Shown here: positions 1-10,056 of the stretch, piece after piece
Layout of the letters: the number at the start of each line of letters is the position of its first letter
Position numbering within the stretch: the first letter of the stretch is position 1
NCBI GenBank assembly: GCA_902519695.1
Contig: CABYKN010000004.1
Coordinates: forward strand, 1-49,929
Length of the DNA stretch: 49,929 nt
Reading direction: 5' to 3'
Origin: an uncultured Pelagibacteraceae bacterium
GTDB taxonomy: Bacteria > Pseudomonadota > Alphaproteobacteria > Pelagibacterales > Pelagibacteraceae
Position numbers and translations under genes: made by a program
Notes under the pieces: generated by a model
What the model was told of the DNA's origin: nothing
The model's input: only the letters and a program-made list of their open reading frames with translations
Databases searched by the model: none

Positions 1-1548
1 TTCATCGTTTATCAATTTTGAGTCGAAAGAGTAATTTTGCTCCTTGTATAAATTTATTGAATAATTTATTAGATCTCTTAATTTTATTTTTTTTTGATTT
101 TCAATTATTAACCTTAATAAACTAATTGCCATTCTTCTTAAGGCATAAGGATCTTTTGAACTAGTTGGTTTGAGATTAATTCCAAAAAATCCAACTAAAG
201 AGTCTATTTTGTCACTTAACGATAATGCTATACTGTATGGTTTTTTTGGAACTTTACTATCAATGCCATTTGGTAAGTAATGCTCTGAAATAGCTAAACT
301 TATTTCTTCGTCAAAACCTTGCTCTCTTGCAAAGTATCCACCCATCACGCCTTGTAATTCAGGAAACTCTCCAACTAAATCCGACATCAAATCTACTTTG
401 CAGATTGAGGAGGCAATTTCTATCTTTTCTTTACTTATTAAAAATTCATCTGATATTATTCCGCTAAGTTTTCTTACTCTTTGTATTTTTTCAAAATAAC
501 TTCCCAATCCTTTAAAATAATTAATTTGCTTCAATCTAGATACCTGTTTAACTAAATTTTGAGACTTATTTCTATTCCAAAAAAATTCTGCATCTGCCAA
601 CCTTGCATCTACAACATTTTGATTTCCTAATTTAACTAATCCTTTTTTGTCCTTGCAATCTGCTACAACTATAAAATTATTTGTTATTTTGTTTTTGCTA
701 TCAAAAGTAGGAAAATATCTTTGGTGATGCTGCATTGTTATAATAAGTATTTCTTGTGGAATTTCTAAAAATTTCTTATTAAACTCACATACTAAAATTT
801 TTGGTTTTTCAACAATATTTATTATTTCGTCTATAAGTTTTTCATTCACGTTTATATGAATTTTTTTTTGATTAGTTGCCTTATTTATTTCTTTAATTAT
901 AAATTCTTTCCTTTTATTTTGGTCAATTGTTACTCCTTTTTGTTTAAAAAATTTTATATAAGATTTAAAATCATCAAAACTTTTTACTTCATCTTCTAGA
1001 TCTTTATCTGTAAAAGTGTTATTTGAACTTTGTAAATGGTTTAATTTGAATTCAATAATTTTTTTATCAAATAAAGCTAATATTGATTTTAACGGTCTTC
1101 CCCAATATAAATCATGATTGCCCCATTTCATTGATTTTTTCCATGAAATTTTTAAAAGTAAACTTGCAATATTTTCTTTTAATAAATCGTATGTTTTTAT
1201 TTTTTGTGATGGTTTGTTGTAGAAGTAGAATATGCCTTTTTCAGTTTTTTTTTTGAAAACTTTTTCTTTACTTATTTTATTGGATTTTAAAAATCCTTTT
1301 AAAGCCTTTTCTGGAGCATTTATATTAGGACCTCTAATTTCCTCTGCTTTTTTTATTACATCTTTAGATATCTTATTTATATGAACAATGAGCCTATTTG
1401 GAGTTGAATAAGTATTAATTTTATCTTTAACTATAATTTCATTATCATCAAAAAATTTTTTAAAAATTTGTGTTAATTCATTTCTAGCATTGATTTGCAA
1501 TCTGGAAGGTATTTCTTCACTAAATAATTCAAGGAAAAATTCAGACAT
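1..1548 (-). CDS. glyS: Glycine--tRNA ligase beta subunit (partial, 3' end off window)
   Basis: This is the beta subunit of the bacterial alpha2beta2 glycyl-tRNA synthetase, which charges tRNA-Gly in the cytoplasm together with the GlyQ subunit encoded just upstream. The frame is open from the ATG at 1548 to base 1 (516 codons); the family is about 690 residues long, so roughly a quarter is missing beyond the window. The start MSEFFLELFSEEIPS is the typical GlyS N-terminus, and MQHHQRYFP and the later LADAEFFW segments are family hallmarks. The ATG lies 1 nt after the glyQ stop, so the two subunits are surely co-transcribed. Identity is secure; the C-terminal anticodon-binding part cannot be judged. 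Confidence 0.95.
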   Translation of the reverse strand, partial: MSEFFLELFSEEIPSRLQINARNELTQIFKKFFDDNEIIVKDKINTYSTPNRLIVHINKISKDVIKKAEEIRGPNINAPEKALKGFLKSNKISKEKVFKKKTEKGIFYFYNKPSQKIKTYDLLKENIASLLLKISWKKSMKWGNHDLYWGRPLKSILALFDKKIIEFKLNHLQSSNNTFTDKDLEDEVKSFDDFKSYIKFFKQKGVTIDQNKRKEFIIKEINKATNQKKIHINVNEKLIDEIINIVEKPKILVCEFNKKFLEIPQEILIITMQHHQRYFPTFDSKNKITNNFIVVADCKDKKGLVKLGNQNVVDARLADAEFFWNRNKSQNLVKQVSRLKQINYFKGLGSYFEKIQRVRKLSGIISDEFLISKEKIEIASSICKVDLMSDLVGEFPELQGVMGGYFAREQGFDEEISLAISEHYLPNGIDSKVPKKPYSIALSLSDKIDSLVGFFGINLKPTSSKDPYALRRMAISLLRLIIENQKKIKLRDLINYSINLYKEQNYSFDSKLINDE

Positions 1549-1549
1549 T

Positions 1550-2434
1550 TTAATTTTGTGTTTCTACCCAAATTTTTCCAATTTCTCTTGTTAGATCTCT
1601 TATCCTTGCAATATATTCTGCTCTTTGAGCAACACTTATAACTCCTCTAGCATCTAAAATATTGAACACATGACTTGATTTTAAACATTGATCATACGCT
1701 GGAAGAGAAATTTTCTTTTCAATTAATGATTTTGCTTCTTCTTCGAGCATATCAAAAATTTTAAATAATTTATCTGTGTTTGCATACTCAAAATTATAGG
1801 CTGAAAATTCTTTTTCTGCTTGATGAAAAACATCTTTGTATAAAACTCCCTCATCATTCCAAATTAAATCAAAAACATTTTTTTTACCTTGAATAAACAT
1901 ACATAATCTCTCTAAACCATAAGTAATTTCAACAGATATTGGATTGCATTCCATCCCTGCCATTTGTTGAAAATAAGTAAATTGAGTAACTTCCATACCA
2001 TCACACCACACTTCCCATCCAAGACCAGCAGCACCTAAGGTTGGACTTTCCCAATCATCCTCTACAAATCTGATATCGTGCTCTTCGTATTTAATACCTA
2101 CTGATAAAAGGCTATTAAGATACATTTTTTTAATATCTTTTGGTGAAGGTTTTATTAAAACTTGAAATTGATAGTAATGTTGCAAACGATTAGGATTTTC
2201 TCCATACCTTCCATCTGTTGGTCTTCTTGATGGTTGAACGTAAGCTGTTTTCCATGATTTAGAACCTAATGATCTTAGAGTTGTTGCTGGGTGAAATGTT
2301 CCTGCTCCAACTTCTAAATCATAAGGTTGTAAAATAACGCAACCTTTTTTTGACCAGTACTTTTGAAGATTTAAAATTGTATCCTGAAAAGAAATAAATG
2401 ATTTTGGATTATTTGTTTTTTTCTTAGAAACCAT
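1550..2434 (-). CDS. glyQ: Glycine--tRNA ligase alpha subunit
   Basis: This is the catalytic alpha subunit of heterotetrameric glycyl-tRNA synthetase. The 294-residue length matches the family. Visible hallmarks are the N-terminal [15 protein letters not shown], then GAGTFHPAT and [16 protein letters not shown], the class II aminoacylation core around the ATP and glycine site. The ATG at 2434 falls inside the last codons of the upstream peptidase gene (11-nt overlap), and glyS follows after 1 nt, giving a peptidase-glyQ-glyS transcript. No separate promoter is visible, so expression probably starts at the divergent promoter region at 3269-3296. Nothing unusual is seen in the protein. Confidence 0.97.
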   Translation of the reverse strand: MVSKKKTNNPKSFISFQDTILNLQKYWSKKGCVILQPYDLEVGAGTFHPATTLRSLGSKSWKTAYVQPSRRPTDGRYGENPNRLQHYYQFQVLIKPSPKDIKKMYLNSLLSVGIKYEEHDIRFVEDDWESPTLGAAGLGWEVWCDGMEVTQFTYFQQMAGMECNPISVEITYGLERLCMFIQGKKNVFDLIWNDEGVLYKDVFHQAEKEFSAYNFEYANTDKLFKIFDMLEEEAKSLIEKKISLPAYDQCLKSSHVFNILDARGVISVAQRAEYIARIRDLTREIGKIWVETQN

Positions 2435-3230
2435 ATTTTTGCCAAATAGATCTTTCTTCTAAAACACTTATCAATTTATCCGCATGGACTTCTGAAGACG
2501 AAAGTTTTTTGGCAAGCCATCCTTTAGACTTTTCAAATTTTTTAATTTCAACATCTTCACCAAATTTTTGTCTCAATATCTGTTCTGCATTCCCTATTCC
2601 ATCTATCAAACCAAGTTTTAAGGATGTTTTGCCAGACCAAAATTCTCCAGAAAAAAGTTCAACATCATTTTTGTTTAATTTTGTTGATCTACTTTCCTCT
2701 ACAACATTAATAAATTCTTGGTGAAGTTCCAGTTGAATATTTTTTAATCTTTGAATGTCCTCTTCTTTCTCGTCTAAAAAAGGATCTAGAGTACTTTTAT
2801 TTTTTCCGGCTGTATAAACCCTTCTTTGAACCCCAATTTTTTGAATTAAATCTTTAAAACCAAAAGAAGAATAAATAACTCCTATTGATCCGATTATAGA
2901 ACTTGCATTAGCATAGATCTCATCACCTGCACATGCAATCAGATAGCCTCCAGATGCAGCAACATCTTCAGCAAAAACAATTACTTTTTTTTTGTTTTTC
3001 TTAGACTGTTCTCTAATAAATTTATATATTAGATGTGATTGAACAGGTGAACCACCTGGTGAATTAATTGAAATTGCAACAGCCTCTGCTTTTTTTAATG
3101 AAAAAGCTTTTTTTATCATTTCTTCTTGAGAGGAATATTCTATTCCTTGTTTAAACTTTCCAACATTTCCAATGACGCCGGTAAGTCTTAAATGACTAAC
3201 AATTTTTTTTTTTTTAAAAAATGAAAACAT
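2424..3230 (-). CDS. S49 family serine peptidase (short SppA / signal peptide peptidase-like)
   Basis: This is a ClpP-fold S49 peptidase of the short SppA type, which in bacteria degrades cleaved signal peptides and other membrane-associated peptides. The protein has 268 residues. The motif INSPGG sits near residues 55-60, the likely nucleophile Ser93 is in AASGGY, and a candidate general-base lysine lies at 143-145 in TAGKNKS, in line with the Ser/Lys dyad of Bacillus SppA. The N-terminus is short and lysine-rich (MFSFFKKKK) with no clear transmembrane helix, so the protein may be cytoplasmic or peripheral. It is first in a run with glyQ and glyS, overlapping glyQ by 11 nt, and is transcribed away from ispB. 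Family assignment is strong; the substrate is unknown. Confidence 0.88.
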   Translation of the reverse strand: MFSFFKKKKIVSHLRLTGVIGNVGKFKQGIEYSSQEEMIKKAFSLKKAEAVAISINSPGGSPVQSHLIYKFIREQSKKNKKKVIVFAEDVAASGGYLIACAGDEIYANASSIIGSIGVIYSSFGFKDLIQKIGVQRRVYTAGKNKSTLDPFLDEKEEDIQRLKNIQLELHQEFINVVEESRSTKLNKNDVELFSGEFWSGKTSLKLGLIDGIGNAEQILRQKFGEDVEIKKFEKSKGWLAKKLSSSEVHADKLISVLEERSIWQKYGF

Positions 3231-3268
3231 ACAAATGATTATAAAAATTTTACTTAATTATAAAGCTA

Positions 3269-3296
3269 CTTATAGTTGAAGAAATAGGTGCGTCAA
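3269..3296 (-). promoter_or_regulatory. Predicted sigma70-type promoter for the S49-glyQ-glyS run
   Basis: On the minus strand a -35 TTGACG (3296-3291) is followed after 16 bp by a -10 TATAAG (3274-3269). This would start transcription near 3262, about 30 nt upstream of the peptidase ATG. The -35 abuts the -35 of the divergent ispB promoter. This is a motif match only. Confidence 0.45.
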
Positions 3297-3324
3297 TTGA
3301 TAAGTATATTAATAAACTTAATGT
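3297..3324 (+). promoter_or_regulatory. Predicted sigma70-type promoter for ispB
   Basis: A -35 TTGATA (3297-3302) lies 16 bp from a -10 TAATGT (3319-3324), which predicts a start near 3331 and a leader of only about 8 nt before the ATG at 3339. It stands back to back with the promoter on the other strand. The -10 is weak, so confidence is low. Confidence 0.33.
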
Positions 3325-3338
3325 AATATTTTGAATTT

Positions 3339-4352
3339 ATGGGTTCAGTAGTTCAATTAAAAAAGCAAATAACTAATGCATATACAGATTTAGTAAATTC
3401 TGTTGATGAAAAACTAAGTTTAGTTGAAGACAAAATTTCCTATAAATTAGATAGTAAAGTTGAGCTTGTTAAAGAAATGACAGCTTACCACATGACCAGT
3501 GGGGGTAAAAGATTAAGAGCATTGCTTACTTTGGAGTGTGCTAAATTGTGTGGATATACAAAAGGTAGTAGAGATGTGAACCTAGCTGCATGTGTTGAGC
3601 TTATACACGCAGCAACTCTTATGCATGATGATGTAATTGACAGCGCAGATTTAAGAAGAGGCAAAAAAACTACAAACAAAATTTGGGGGAATCAGTCGTC
3701 AATTCTTGTCGGGGACTATTTATTAAGTAGATGTTTTGAAATGATGGTTGAGGATGGAAGCATTGAAGTATTAAAACTTTTATCTTCTACATCGTCAACT
3801 ATTGCTCAAGGAGAAGTTTTGCAGTTACAACATAAAGGTGACTCTGAAATGTTAGAAGAAACATATTTGAATATTATTTCTTCTAAAACCGCAGCTTTAT
3901 TTTCAGCATCTTCAAAAGTTGGGTCGATAATTACTGATAAAGACAATAAATTTAAAGATGCACTAGAATTCTATGGAAAAAACCTTGGATTAACATTTCA
4001 GATTGCAGATGACACTCTTGACTATAACTCGGAGTTAAAAATGTTTGGTAAAGAGATAGGGAAAGATTTCTTTGAGGGCAAAGTAACTCTCCCGATTATT
4101 TTATTAAATCAAAAATTATCTTCAGATGAAAAATTAGTTTTAAAAAAAATATTTGACCAAAATATCAGATCTAAAGAACAATTTGAATATGTGCTTAAGC
4201 TGGTGCAAAAATATAATATAATTAGTGATTGTTACAAAAAAGCTGAACACTATATAAGTTTAGCATCAAATTCGTTAAGTATTTTTAAAGATTGTGAGGA
4301 AAAAACTATACTTAAAAATCTAACTTCGTTTAGTATTAATAGAAAATTTTAA
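3339..4352 (+). CDS. ispB: Long-chain polyprenyl diphosphate synthase (octaprenyl type)
   Basis: This is a trans-prenyltransferase that extends farnesyl diphosphate with IPP to make the long ubiquinone side chain. The 337-residue protein has both aspartate-rich motifs: DDVID at 97-101, followed by LRRGKK, and DDTLD at 224-228. GGKRLRALL at 55-63 is the substrate-binding segment. DDxxD spacing and length fit the IspB group rather than the short FPP synthase group, which is represented separately by the gene at 7998-8867. The product chain length (C40 to C50) cannot be read from the sequence. Its stop overlaps the pdxH stop tail to tail by 4 nt (4349-4352). Confidence 0.9.
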   Translation: MGSVVQLKKQITNAYTDLVNSVDEKLSLVEDKISYKLDSKVELVKEMTAYHMTSGGKRLRALLTLECAKLCGYTKGSRDVNLAACVELIHAATLMHDDVIDSADLRRGKKTTNKIWGNQSSILVGDYLLSRCFEMMVEDGSIEVLKLLSSTSSTIAQGEVLQLQHKGDSEMLEETYLNIISSKTAALFSASSKVGSIITDKDNKFKDALEFYGKNLGLTFQIADDTLDYNSELKMFGKEIGKDFFEGKVTLPIILLNQKLSSDEKLVLKKIFDQNIRSKEQFEYVLKLVQKYNIISDCYKKAEHYISLASNSLSIFKDCEEKTILKNLTSFSINRKF

Positions 4353-4972
4353 GGTGATAAGAGAATTTTTTTCCAAGTATTATTTTCTTTAATATATTTT
4401 AATCTTTCGTGGATTCTATTTTCACCATCTAACCAAAACTCAATTTCATGGTGTTTTAACCTCCAACCTGACCAATGATCAGGTCTTGGAACTTTATTTT
4501 CATCTTTATAGAGTTCTTTAAATTTTTTTATTGATTGGTTTAGTTCTTCTCTATCTTTTAAAATTGAGCTTTGATTTGAGGCCCAAGCACCAATTCTACT
4601 TCCATAACTTCTGGAATTATAATAATTATCAGCTTCATCATCTGAAACTTTTTCAGCAGTTCCAACTATACGGATTTGTCTAAGTAGACTTTTCCAATGA
4701 AAGCACATTGAAATATTTGGATTCTGCTTAATAGAGTTGCCTTTATTGCTATTAAAGTTAGTGTAAAAAACAAATCCATCTTCTCCATAGTCTTTGAGTA
4801 ATACCATTCTTACATTCGGATAACCTTTTTCGTCAATAGTACCTAGGGCTAATGCATTTGGATCATTAATTTCAGTTTTCTTTGCCTCTTTATACCATTC
4901 AGTGAATAATAATATTGGATTATCGAGTTCTAGAAAGCACTTATTTAACCCTAAAGAATTTTTTTCATTCAT
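4349..4972 (-). CDS. pdxH: Pyridoxine/pyridoxamine 5'-phosphate oxidase
   Basis: This FMN-dependent enzyme oxidises PNP or PMP to pyridoxal 5'-phosphate, the last step of vitamin B6 synthesis and salvage. The 207-residue length is typical. Recognisable parts are the N-terminal PILLFTEWYKEA, the FMN-binding stretch with VRMVLLKDYGEDGFVFYTN, SRIGAWASNQSS, and the C-terminal WSGWRLKHHEIEFW and HERLKY motifs that hold substrate and FMN. It is transcribed divergently from aroC with only 32 bp between the two ATG codons. That spacer has TATAAT at 4993-4998 on the plus strand, which could serve aroC, but I see no good -35. Confidence 0.94.
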   Translation of the reverse strand: MNEKNSLGLNKCFLELDNPILLFTEWYKEAKKTEINDPNALALGTIDEKGYPNVRMVLLKDYGEDGFVFYTNFNSNKGNSIKQNPNISMCFHWKSLLRQIRIVGTAEKVSDDEADNYYNSRSYGSRIGAWASNQSSILKDREELNQSIKKFKELYKDENKVPRPDHWSGWRLKHHEIEFWLDGENRIHERLKYIKENNTWKKILLSP

Positions 4973-5004
4973 AATTTAACCAAAATAACTTATATAATAA
5001 TATA

Positions 5005-6090
5005 ATGTCTTTTAATACATTTGGAAAATTTTTTCGATTTACAACATGGGGTGAGTCTCATGGTCCAGCAATTGGATGTGTTGTTGATGGATGTCCTCCA
5101 AATATCAAGCTTAATATCAAAGACATTCAGTTAGAATTAAATAAAAGGAAGCCTGGTCAGTCTAAATTCACAACCCAAAGAAAAGAGGATGATAAAGTGG
5201 AAATTTTATCAGGAATATTTGATGGCAAAACAACTGGTACACCCATCTCAATGATCATATTCAATAAAGATATGCGTTCGAAAGATTATAAAAATATTAA
5301 AGATAAATTTAGACCTGGTCATGCTGATTACACATATTTTAAAAAATATGGAATTAGAGATTATAGAGGTGGAGGCAGACAGTCAGCAAGAGAGACTGCA
5401 TCAAGAGTGGCAGCAGGGGCTATAGCAAAACAAGTTTTAGAAAAAATTATTGGAAAAAAATACGGTGTAATTGGAGCAGTAACACAATTAGGAATACTAG
5501 GATGTGATATAGAAAAATGGAATGACAAGTTTATTACAAAAAATCCTTTATTTTGTCCTGATAAAACAGTTTTAAAATTATGGGAAAAATATTTACTTGG
5601 AATAAGAAAAGCTGGCTCATCATGCGGAGCTATTATTGAAGTAAGAGCAAGAGGTGTGCCTGTCGGATTGGGAGCTCCAATTTATTCTAAATTAGATATG
5701 GATTTGGCATCAGCTATGATGAGTATTAACGCTGTAAAAGGTGTAAACATAGGATCAGGAATGAACTCTGCTCAACTTTCTGGTGAACAAAATTCTGATG
5801 AAATGTCTCAAACAGGAAAGAAAACAAAATTTAAATCAAATAATGCAGGAGGAATTCTTGGAGGAATTTCTAGTGGTCAAGAAATAATGGTTTCATTTGC
5901 AGTAAAACCGACTTCATCAATTCTTTCTCAAAGAAAAACAATTAATAAATTTGGAAAAAATACTTCAATTTCAGTCACGGGCAGACATGATCCATGTGTA
6001 GGTATTAGAGCAGTGCCTATAGGTGAAGCAATGATGCATTGTGTAATCCTTGATCACTACTTAATGAATAAAGCTCAATGTGGTAATTAA
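5005..6090 (+). CDS. aroC: Chorismate synthase
   Basis: Chorismate synthase converts 5-enolpyruvylshikimate 3-phosphate to chorismate with reduced FMN, the last step of the shikimate pathway. The 361-residue protein shows the three family signatures: [17 protein letters not shown] at residues 16-32, [21 protein letters not shown] in the middle, and [18 protein letters not shown] near the C-terminus. Length and motifs are intact. It stands alone on its strand between divergent pdxH and convergent dxs, overlapping the dxs stop by 4 nt. Confidence 0.97.
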   Translation: MSFNTFGKFFRFTTWGESHGPAIGCVVDGCPPNIKLNIKDIQLELNKRKPGQSKFTTQRKEDDKVEILSGIFDGKTTGTPISMIIFNKDMRSKDYKNIKDKFRPGHADYTYFKKYGIRDYRGGGRQSARETASRVAAGAIAKQVLEKIIGKKYGVIGAVTQLGILGCDIEKWNDKFITKNPLFCPDKTVLKLWEKYLLGIRKAGSSCGAIIEVRARGVPVGLGAPIYSKLDMDLASAMMSINAVKGVNIGSGMNSAQLSGEQNSDEMSQTGKKTKFKSNNAGGILGGISSGQEIMVSFAVKPTSSILSQRKTINKFGKNTSISVTGRHDPCVGIRAVPIGEAMMHCVILDHYLMNKAQCGN

Positions 6091-7997
6091 TTTGTCTTTT
6101 TAATTACAACTTTAGAATTTAAAGTTTCCAAAACTTTCACTTCAATTGATTTAGCATCTAAACCAGCCTCTTTATACATCTCTTCTGGTTTATCTTGGTC
6201 TAAAAATTTATCAGGCAAAATCATTGATCTAAATTTTAAATTATTATCCAATAAATTCTTTTCATTTAAAAAATGATTTACATGGGCTCCAAAACCTCCG
6301 ATAGAACCTTCCTCTAATGTAATTAGTACTTCATGATTAGTTGCAACTTGCCACATGAGATTTTCGTCCAGAGGTTTTGCAAATCTAGCATCTACAATTG
6401 TGGGATTAATTCCCATTTTTTTTAAACTTTCTTCAGCCACTAAACATTCTTTTAATCTGTTTCCAAAACTTACTAAGGCAACTTTCTTTCCTTCTCTTAT
6501 AACTCTACCTTTTCCAATATTAATTTTTTCGTTGATATCAGGTATTTCTAAACCTACTCCATTTCCCCTTGGATATCTAAATGCGCATGGTTGATTATTA
6601 ATATCCACTGAAGTGTTAACCATTCTTACTAATTCTGCTTCATCACTTGCTGCCATGACAATAAAATTTGGTAAGGTTGATAAATATGTAATATCAAAAG
6701 AACCCGCATGAGTAGCTCCATCGGCTCCAACTAAACCAGCTCTATCAATTGCAAATCTTACCGGTAAACTTTGAATTGCAACATCATGAACTACCTGGTC
6801 ATAAGCTCTTTGTAAAAATGTTGAATAAATTGCTGCATAAGGCTTATAACCTTCTGTGGCTAAACCTGCAGCAAAAGTGACAGCATGTTGCTCAGCGATT
6901 CCAACATCAAAAGTTCTATCTGGGAAAGCTTTGCTAAATGCGTCCATTCCTGTACCAGATGGCATAGCAGCAGTTATACCTACAATTTTACTGTCTTTTT
7001 TTGCATGTTCTATTAATGTATTTGCAAATATCTTTGTAAAAGCAGGAGATATAGTTGTTGATTTTTGTTGAACTCCAGTTTGAACATCAAATTTTGTAAC
7101 TCCGTGATATTTATCATCAGATTTCTCAGCAAAACTATATCCTTTCCCTTTTTGAGTTTTTATATGAATTAGTATTGGACCATTATGATTACTTTCTTTT
7201 GCGTTCTTTAAAATTGGCAATAGAACATCTAAATCATGACCATCAATTGGACCAACATAATAAAAACCTAATGAATTAAATAATGTACCACCTGTTACAG
7301 CCGATCTCAAAAAATCCTCAGCCTTTCCAGCCTTTTTGCTAAATCTTTTTGAAAAGGACGAAATAATCATCTTAACTGTTTCTCGGAAGCTAAAATAAAT
7401 TTTACCTGAAAAAATTTTTGCGAGATAAGATTTCATTGCGCCAACTGGTTTTGCAATTGACATATCATTGTCATTCAAAATTACGATCATTTTTGTTTTT
7501 GAGTCTCCAGCATTATTCATAGCTTCATATGCCATTCCTGCACTCATAGCACCGTCACCAATAACTGCTATAACCTGATCTGATTTATTTGATAATTTAT
7601 TTGCTGTTGCAATACCAAGTCCAGCAGAAATAGAAGTAGAACTATGAGCTGCACCAAAAGGATCAAATTCACTTTCTGATCGCTTTGTAAAACCAGATAA
7701 TCCACTTCCTTGTCTTAAAGTTCGTATTTTATCTTTTCTTCCGGTTAAAATTTTATGAGGATATGATTGATGACCAACATCCCATATCAATTTGTCCTTA
7801 GGGGTGTCAAAAACATGATGAAGTGCTACTGTTAATTCTACAACACCCAAACCTGCGCCTAGATGACCACCTGTTTTTGAAACAGCATCAATCATTTCAC
7901 TTCTTACTTCATCTGATAGAACTTTTAATTCTTCATTATTCAGTTTTTTTATATCTGAAGGAAAATTAATATTATTTAAATATCTATATTTCTGCAT
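6087..7997 (-). CDS. dxs: 1-deoxy-D-xylulose-5-phosphate synthase
   Basis: This thiamine-diphosphate enzyme joins pyruvate and glyceraldehyde 3-phosphate to make DXP, the entry step of the MEP isoprenoid pathway. The 636 residues match the family. The TPP motif runs from GDGA (147-150) to NDND (175-178). The N-terminal GHLGAGLG and [15 protein letters not shown], and the [15 protein letters not shown] segment of the second domain, are diagnostic. The ATG at 7997 directly abuts the ispA stop, so the gene is the last member of an xseB-ispA-dxs operon, the same order as in E. coli. No lesion is seen. Confidence 0.97.
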   Translation of the reverse strand: MQKYRYLNNINFPSDIKKLNNEELKVLSDEVRSEMIDAVSKTGGHLGAGLGVVELTVALHHVFDTPKDKLIWDVGHQSYPHKILTGRKDKIRTLRQGSGLSGFTKRSESEFDPFGAAHSSTSISAGLGIATANKLSNKSDQVIAVIGDGAMSAGMAYEAMNNAGDSKTKMIVILNDNDMSIAKPVGAMKSYLAKIFSGKIYFSFRETVKMIISSFSKRFSKKAGKAEDFLRSAVTGGTLFNSLGFYYVGPIDGHDLDVLLPILKNAKESNHNGPILIHIKTQKGKGYSFAEKSDDKYHGVTKFDVQTGVQQKSTTISPAFTKIFANTLIEHAKKDSKIVGITAAMPSGTGMDAFSKAFPDRTFDVGIAEQHAVTFAAGLATEGYKPYAAIYSTFLQRAYDQVVHDVAIQSLPVRFAIDRAGLVGADGATHAGSFDITYLSTLPNFIVMAASDEAELVRMVNTSVDINNQPCAFRYPRGNGVGLEIPDINEKINIGKGRVIREGKKVALVSFGNRLKECLVAEESLKKMGINPTIVDARFAKPLDENLMWQVATNHEVLITLEEGSIGGFGAHVNHFLNEKNLLDNNLKFRSMILPDKFLDQDKPEEMYKEAGLDAKSIEVKVLETLNSKVVIKKTN

Positions 7998-8867
7998 TTA
8001 TTTATTTCTACTTAATATAAATTCAATTGTCTCTTTTAAATCACTAGCATTATTTCCATAGCTAACCAAACTATTAAATATTTCTTTTTTTAATTTTGAT
8101 GCATATTTAATAGCATTTTTATAACCTAGTAAACTTATTAATGTTGCTTTTCCTCTTTTAGAATCTTTATTTGTTTTTTTTCCTGCAGTTTTTGATGTAC
8201 TGCTATAATCAATTAGATCATCTGCAATTTGAAAAAGTAAACCAATTTTTTCACCAATAAGTGAGAACTTTTTTATTTGATCCTTTTTATTTGTCAAAAT
8301 AACTGGAGACAAACAACTGAATGAAAATAATTTTCCAGTCTTTTTAATCTCCATATCTATTACTTTTTGTTTAGAAACTTTTTTTCTTTCATAATTTAAA
8401 TCCAAAAATTGACCTCCAGCTATTCCTTGGTGTCCTGATGATTGAGACAGTAGATTTATTAAAGTTATTTTTTTGTTGTTTTTTATGTTGAACTTTGGAT
8501 CAGATAAAATTTCGAAAGCTAATGTCAAAAGAGAGTTTCCAGCTAAAATGGCTGTTGATTCTCCAAATTTTTTATGTGTAGTTGGTTTGCCTCTTCTAAT
8601 GTCATCATCATCCATACAAGGTAAATCATCATGTATAAGTGAATAAGCGTGTATACATTCAACGGCTGAACTTAAATATAAAAGATATTTTTTTTCTATA
8701 TTAAAAATTTTTCCAACATCTAAAATAAGCTTAGATCTTATTTTTTTTCCTCCAGGAAATAAACTATACTTAATAGGTATAATTAGATCTGTTTTTTTTT
8801 GTTTTGCTAAGTAATTTTTTAAAAATTTATTTACATCATTGACAGTTTTCACTAATTTTTTTTTCAT
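7998..8867 (-). CDS. ispA: Short-chain polyprenyl synthetase (farnesyl/geranylgeranyl diphosphate synthase)
   Basis: This enzyme condenses DMAPP or GPP with IPP to give farnesyl (possibly geranylgeranyl) diphosphate, the precursor of quinone tails and undecaprenyl lipids. The 289-residue protein has the IspA-type first aspartate motif with two inserted residues, DDLPCMDDDD, followed by IRRGKPTTHKKFGE, and a second motif DDLIDYS. FPGGKKIRSKL is the IPP-binding segment. It overlaps xseB by 4 nt (ATGA) and abuts dxs, so it sits in the middle of the operon. It is lysine-rich even for this genome, but complete. Confidence 0.93.
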   Translation of the reverse strand: MKKKLVKTVNDVNKFLKNYLAKQKKTDLIIPIKYSLFPGGKKIRSKLILDVGKIFNIEKKYLLYLSSAVECIHAYSLIHDDLPCMDDDDIRRGKPTTHKKFGESTAILAGNSLLTLAFEILSDPKFNIKNNKKITLINLLSQSSGHQGIAGGQFLDLNYERKKVSKQKVIDMEIKKTGKLFSFSCLSPVILTNKKDQIKKFSLIGEKIGLLFQIADDLIDYSSTSKTAGKKTNKDSKRGKATLISLLGYKNAIKYASKLKKEIFNSLVSYGNNASDLKETIEFILSRNK

Positions 8868-9100
8868 TTTTTTTTTGTTAATTCTTTGATTTTTAGCTTA
8901 GTACTTTCAGATATATTTTTTGAATCTTTTTGAAATTTTTTCTCTATTAAATTATTTAACCTTATTAAATATTGATAACTTTCTATGGATTCTTCCAAAT
9001 TTTTTTTATTTTCCAATTTTTGAATTAAACGATCCACTATATCTGTGAGTTCACTCAAAGATTTTGATTCAATATCATCTGGCAAAATTTTTTCATTCAT
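8864..9100 (-). CDS. xseB: Exodeoxyribonuclease VII small subunit
   Basis: This is the small subunit of exonuclease VII, which acts with XseA on single-stranded DNA. The 78-residue, mostly helical protein fits the family: SLSELTDIVDRLIQKLENKKNLEESIESYQ carries the usual pattern of leucine and glutamate positions. xseA is not in the window. The gene is first in xseB-ispA-dxs and is separated from the divergent Sua5 gene by only 20 bp, so its promoter must overlap the start of that gene. Confidence 0.85.
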   Translation of the reverse strand: MNEKILPDDIESKSLSELTDIVDRLIQKLENKKNLEESIESYQYLIRLNNLIEKKFQKDSKNISESTKLKIKELTKKK

Positions 9101-9120
9101 ATAATAGTTTGTAATATTAT

Positions 9121-10056
9121 ATGAAAATTAATGATTCAAATATTAAAAAAGCAGTAAAATATTTAAATAATAATGAATGTATTGGAATACCTACGGAAAC
9201 TGTCTATGGGTTAGCTGCTAATGCCTATTCTGATAAAGCTACCAAAAGAATATTTAAATTAAAAGGAAGACCTGCCGACAACCCTTTAATAGTTCATTAT
9301 TATAATATTAAAGATTTAGGTAAAGATTGTGAGACTAATACTTTATTTTATAAACTTTATGATTCATTATGCCCTGGGCCAATTACATTCATATTAAAAC
9401 TAAAAAATGAAAGTGAAATTTCAAAAAACGTTACTAATAACAAAAAAACGCTAGGTGTAAGATTTCCGAGCCACCGAACGACTAGAAAATTATTAAAATA
9501 TTTAAAATATCCTTTGGCAGCTCCAAGCGCAAATATCTCTGAAGGAATAAGCCCAGTAACAAAAGATGATGTATATGATGAATTTGGCAAAAAAATTAAA
9601 TTTATTTTAGAAGGAGGAAGATCAAAAGTTGGGGTTGAATCTACGATAATAAGTTTAGTAAAAAAACCCCAAATTTTAAGATTGGGTGGTTTAGATATTT
9701 CTATATTAAGTAAAAAATTAAAAACAAATTTAAAAACTAAATTATATGCTAGAAGCAATATAAATTCTCCAGGAAGAGGAAGAATTCATTATTCACCAGG
9801 TATACCAATTAGATTAAATGCAGTTAAAATAAAAAAAGATGAGGCTTTTATTCTAATTAAAAAGAGAAAAGAAAATAATAAGAATTATTTTTACTTAAGT
9901 CAGACAAATAATCTTATGGAGAGTGTTAAAAATTTATATAAAACATTAAGAAAAATTAAGAAGTTAGGTTACAAAAAAATAGCTGTGCAAAGGATTCCAA
10001 ACCGAAACTTTGGATTAGTAATTAACGATAGACTTCTTAGAGCATCAAAAAAATGA
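9121..10056 (+). CDS. tsaC: L-threonylcarbamoyladenylate synthase (Sua5/TsaC family, two-domain form)
   Basis: This enzyme makes threonylcarbamoyl-AMP from threonine, bicarbonate and ATP for the t6A modification at position 37 of ANN-decoding tRNAs. The N-terminal YrdC domain (about 1-190) shows GIPTETVYGLAANA, KGRPADNPLIVH, LGVRFPSH and APSANISEG. GVESTIISL closes the domain. A C-terminal part of about 110 residues, entered through the conserved SPG-x4-HYSPG linker, makes this the long Sua5 form rather than the short TsaC form. The downstream ABC ATPase starts within its last codons (4-nt overlap), so they are co-transcribed, although no functional link is obvious. Confidence 0.9.
   Translation: MKINDSNIKKAVKYLNNNECIGIPTETVYGLAANAYSDKATKRIFKLKGRPADNPLIVHYYNIKDLGKDCETNTLFYKLYDSLCPGPITFILKLKNESEISKNVTNNKKTLGVRFPSHRTTRKLLKYLKYPLAAPSANISEGISPVTKDDVYDEFGKKIKFILEGGRSKVGVESTIISLVKKPQILRLGGLDISILSKKLKTNLKTKLYARSNINSPGRGRIHYSPGIPIRLNAVKIKKDEAFILIKKRKENNKNYFYLSQTNNLMESVKNLYKTLRKIKKLGYKKIAVQRIPNRNFGLVINDRLLRASKK

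Noticed and set aside
4993-4998. TATAAT between pdxH and aroC as an aroC promoter.
   Set aside because: No acceptable -35 lies at 15 to 19 bp, and TATAAT alone is common in such A/T-rich spacers.
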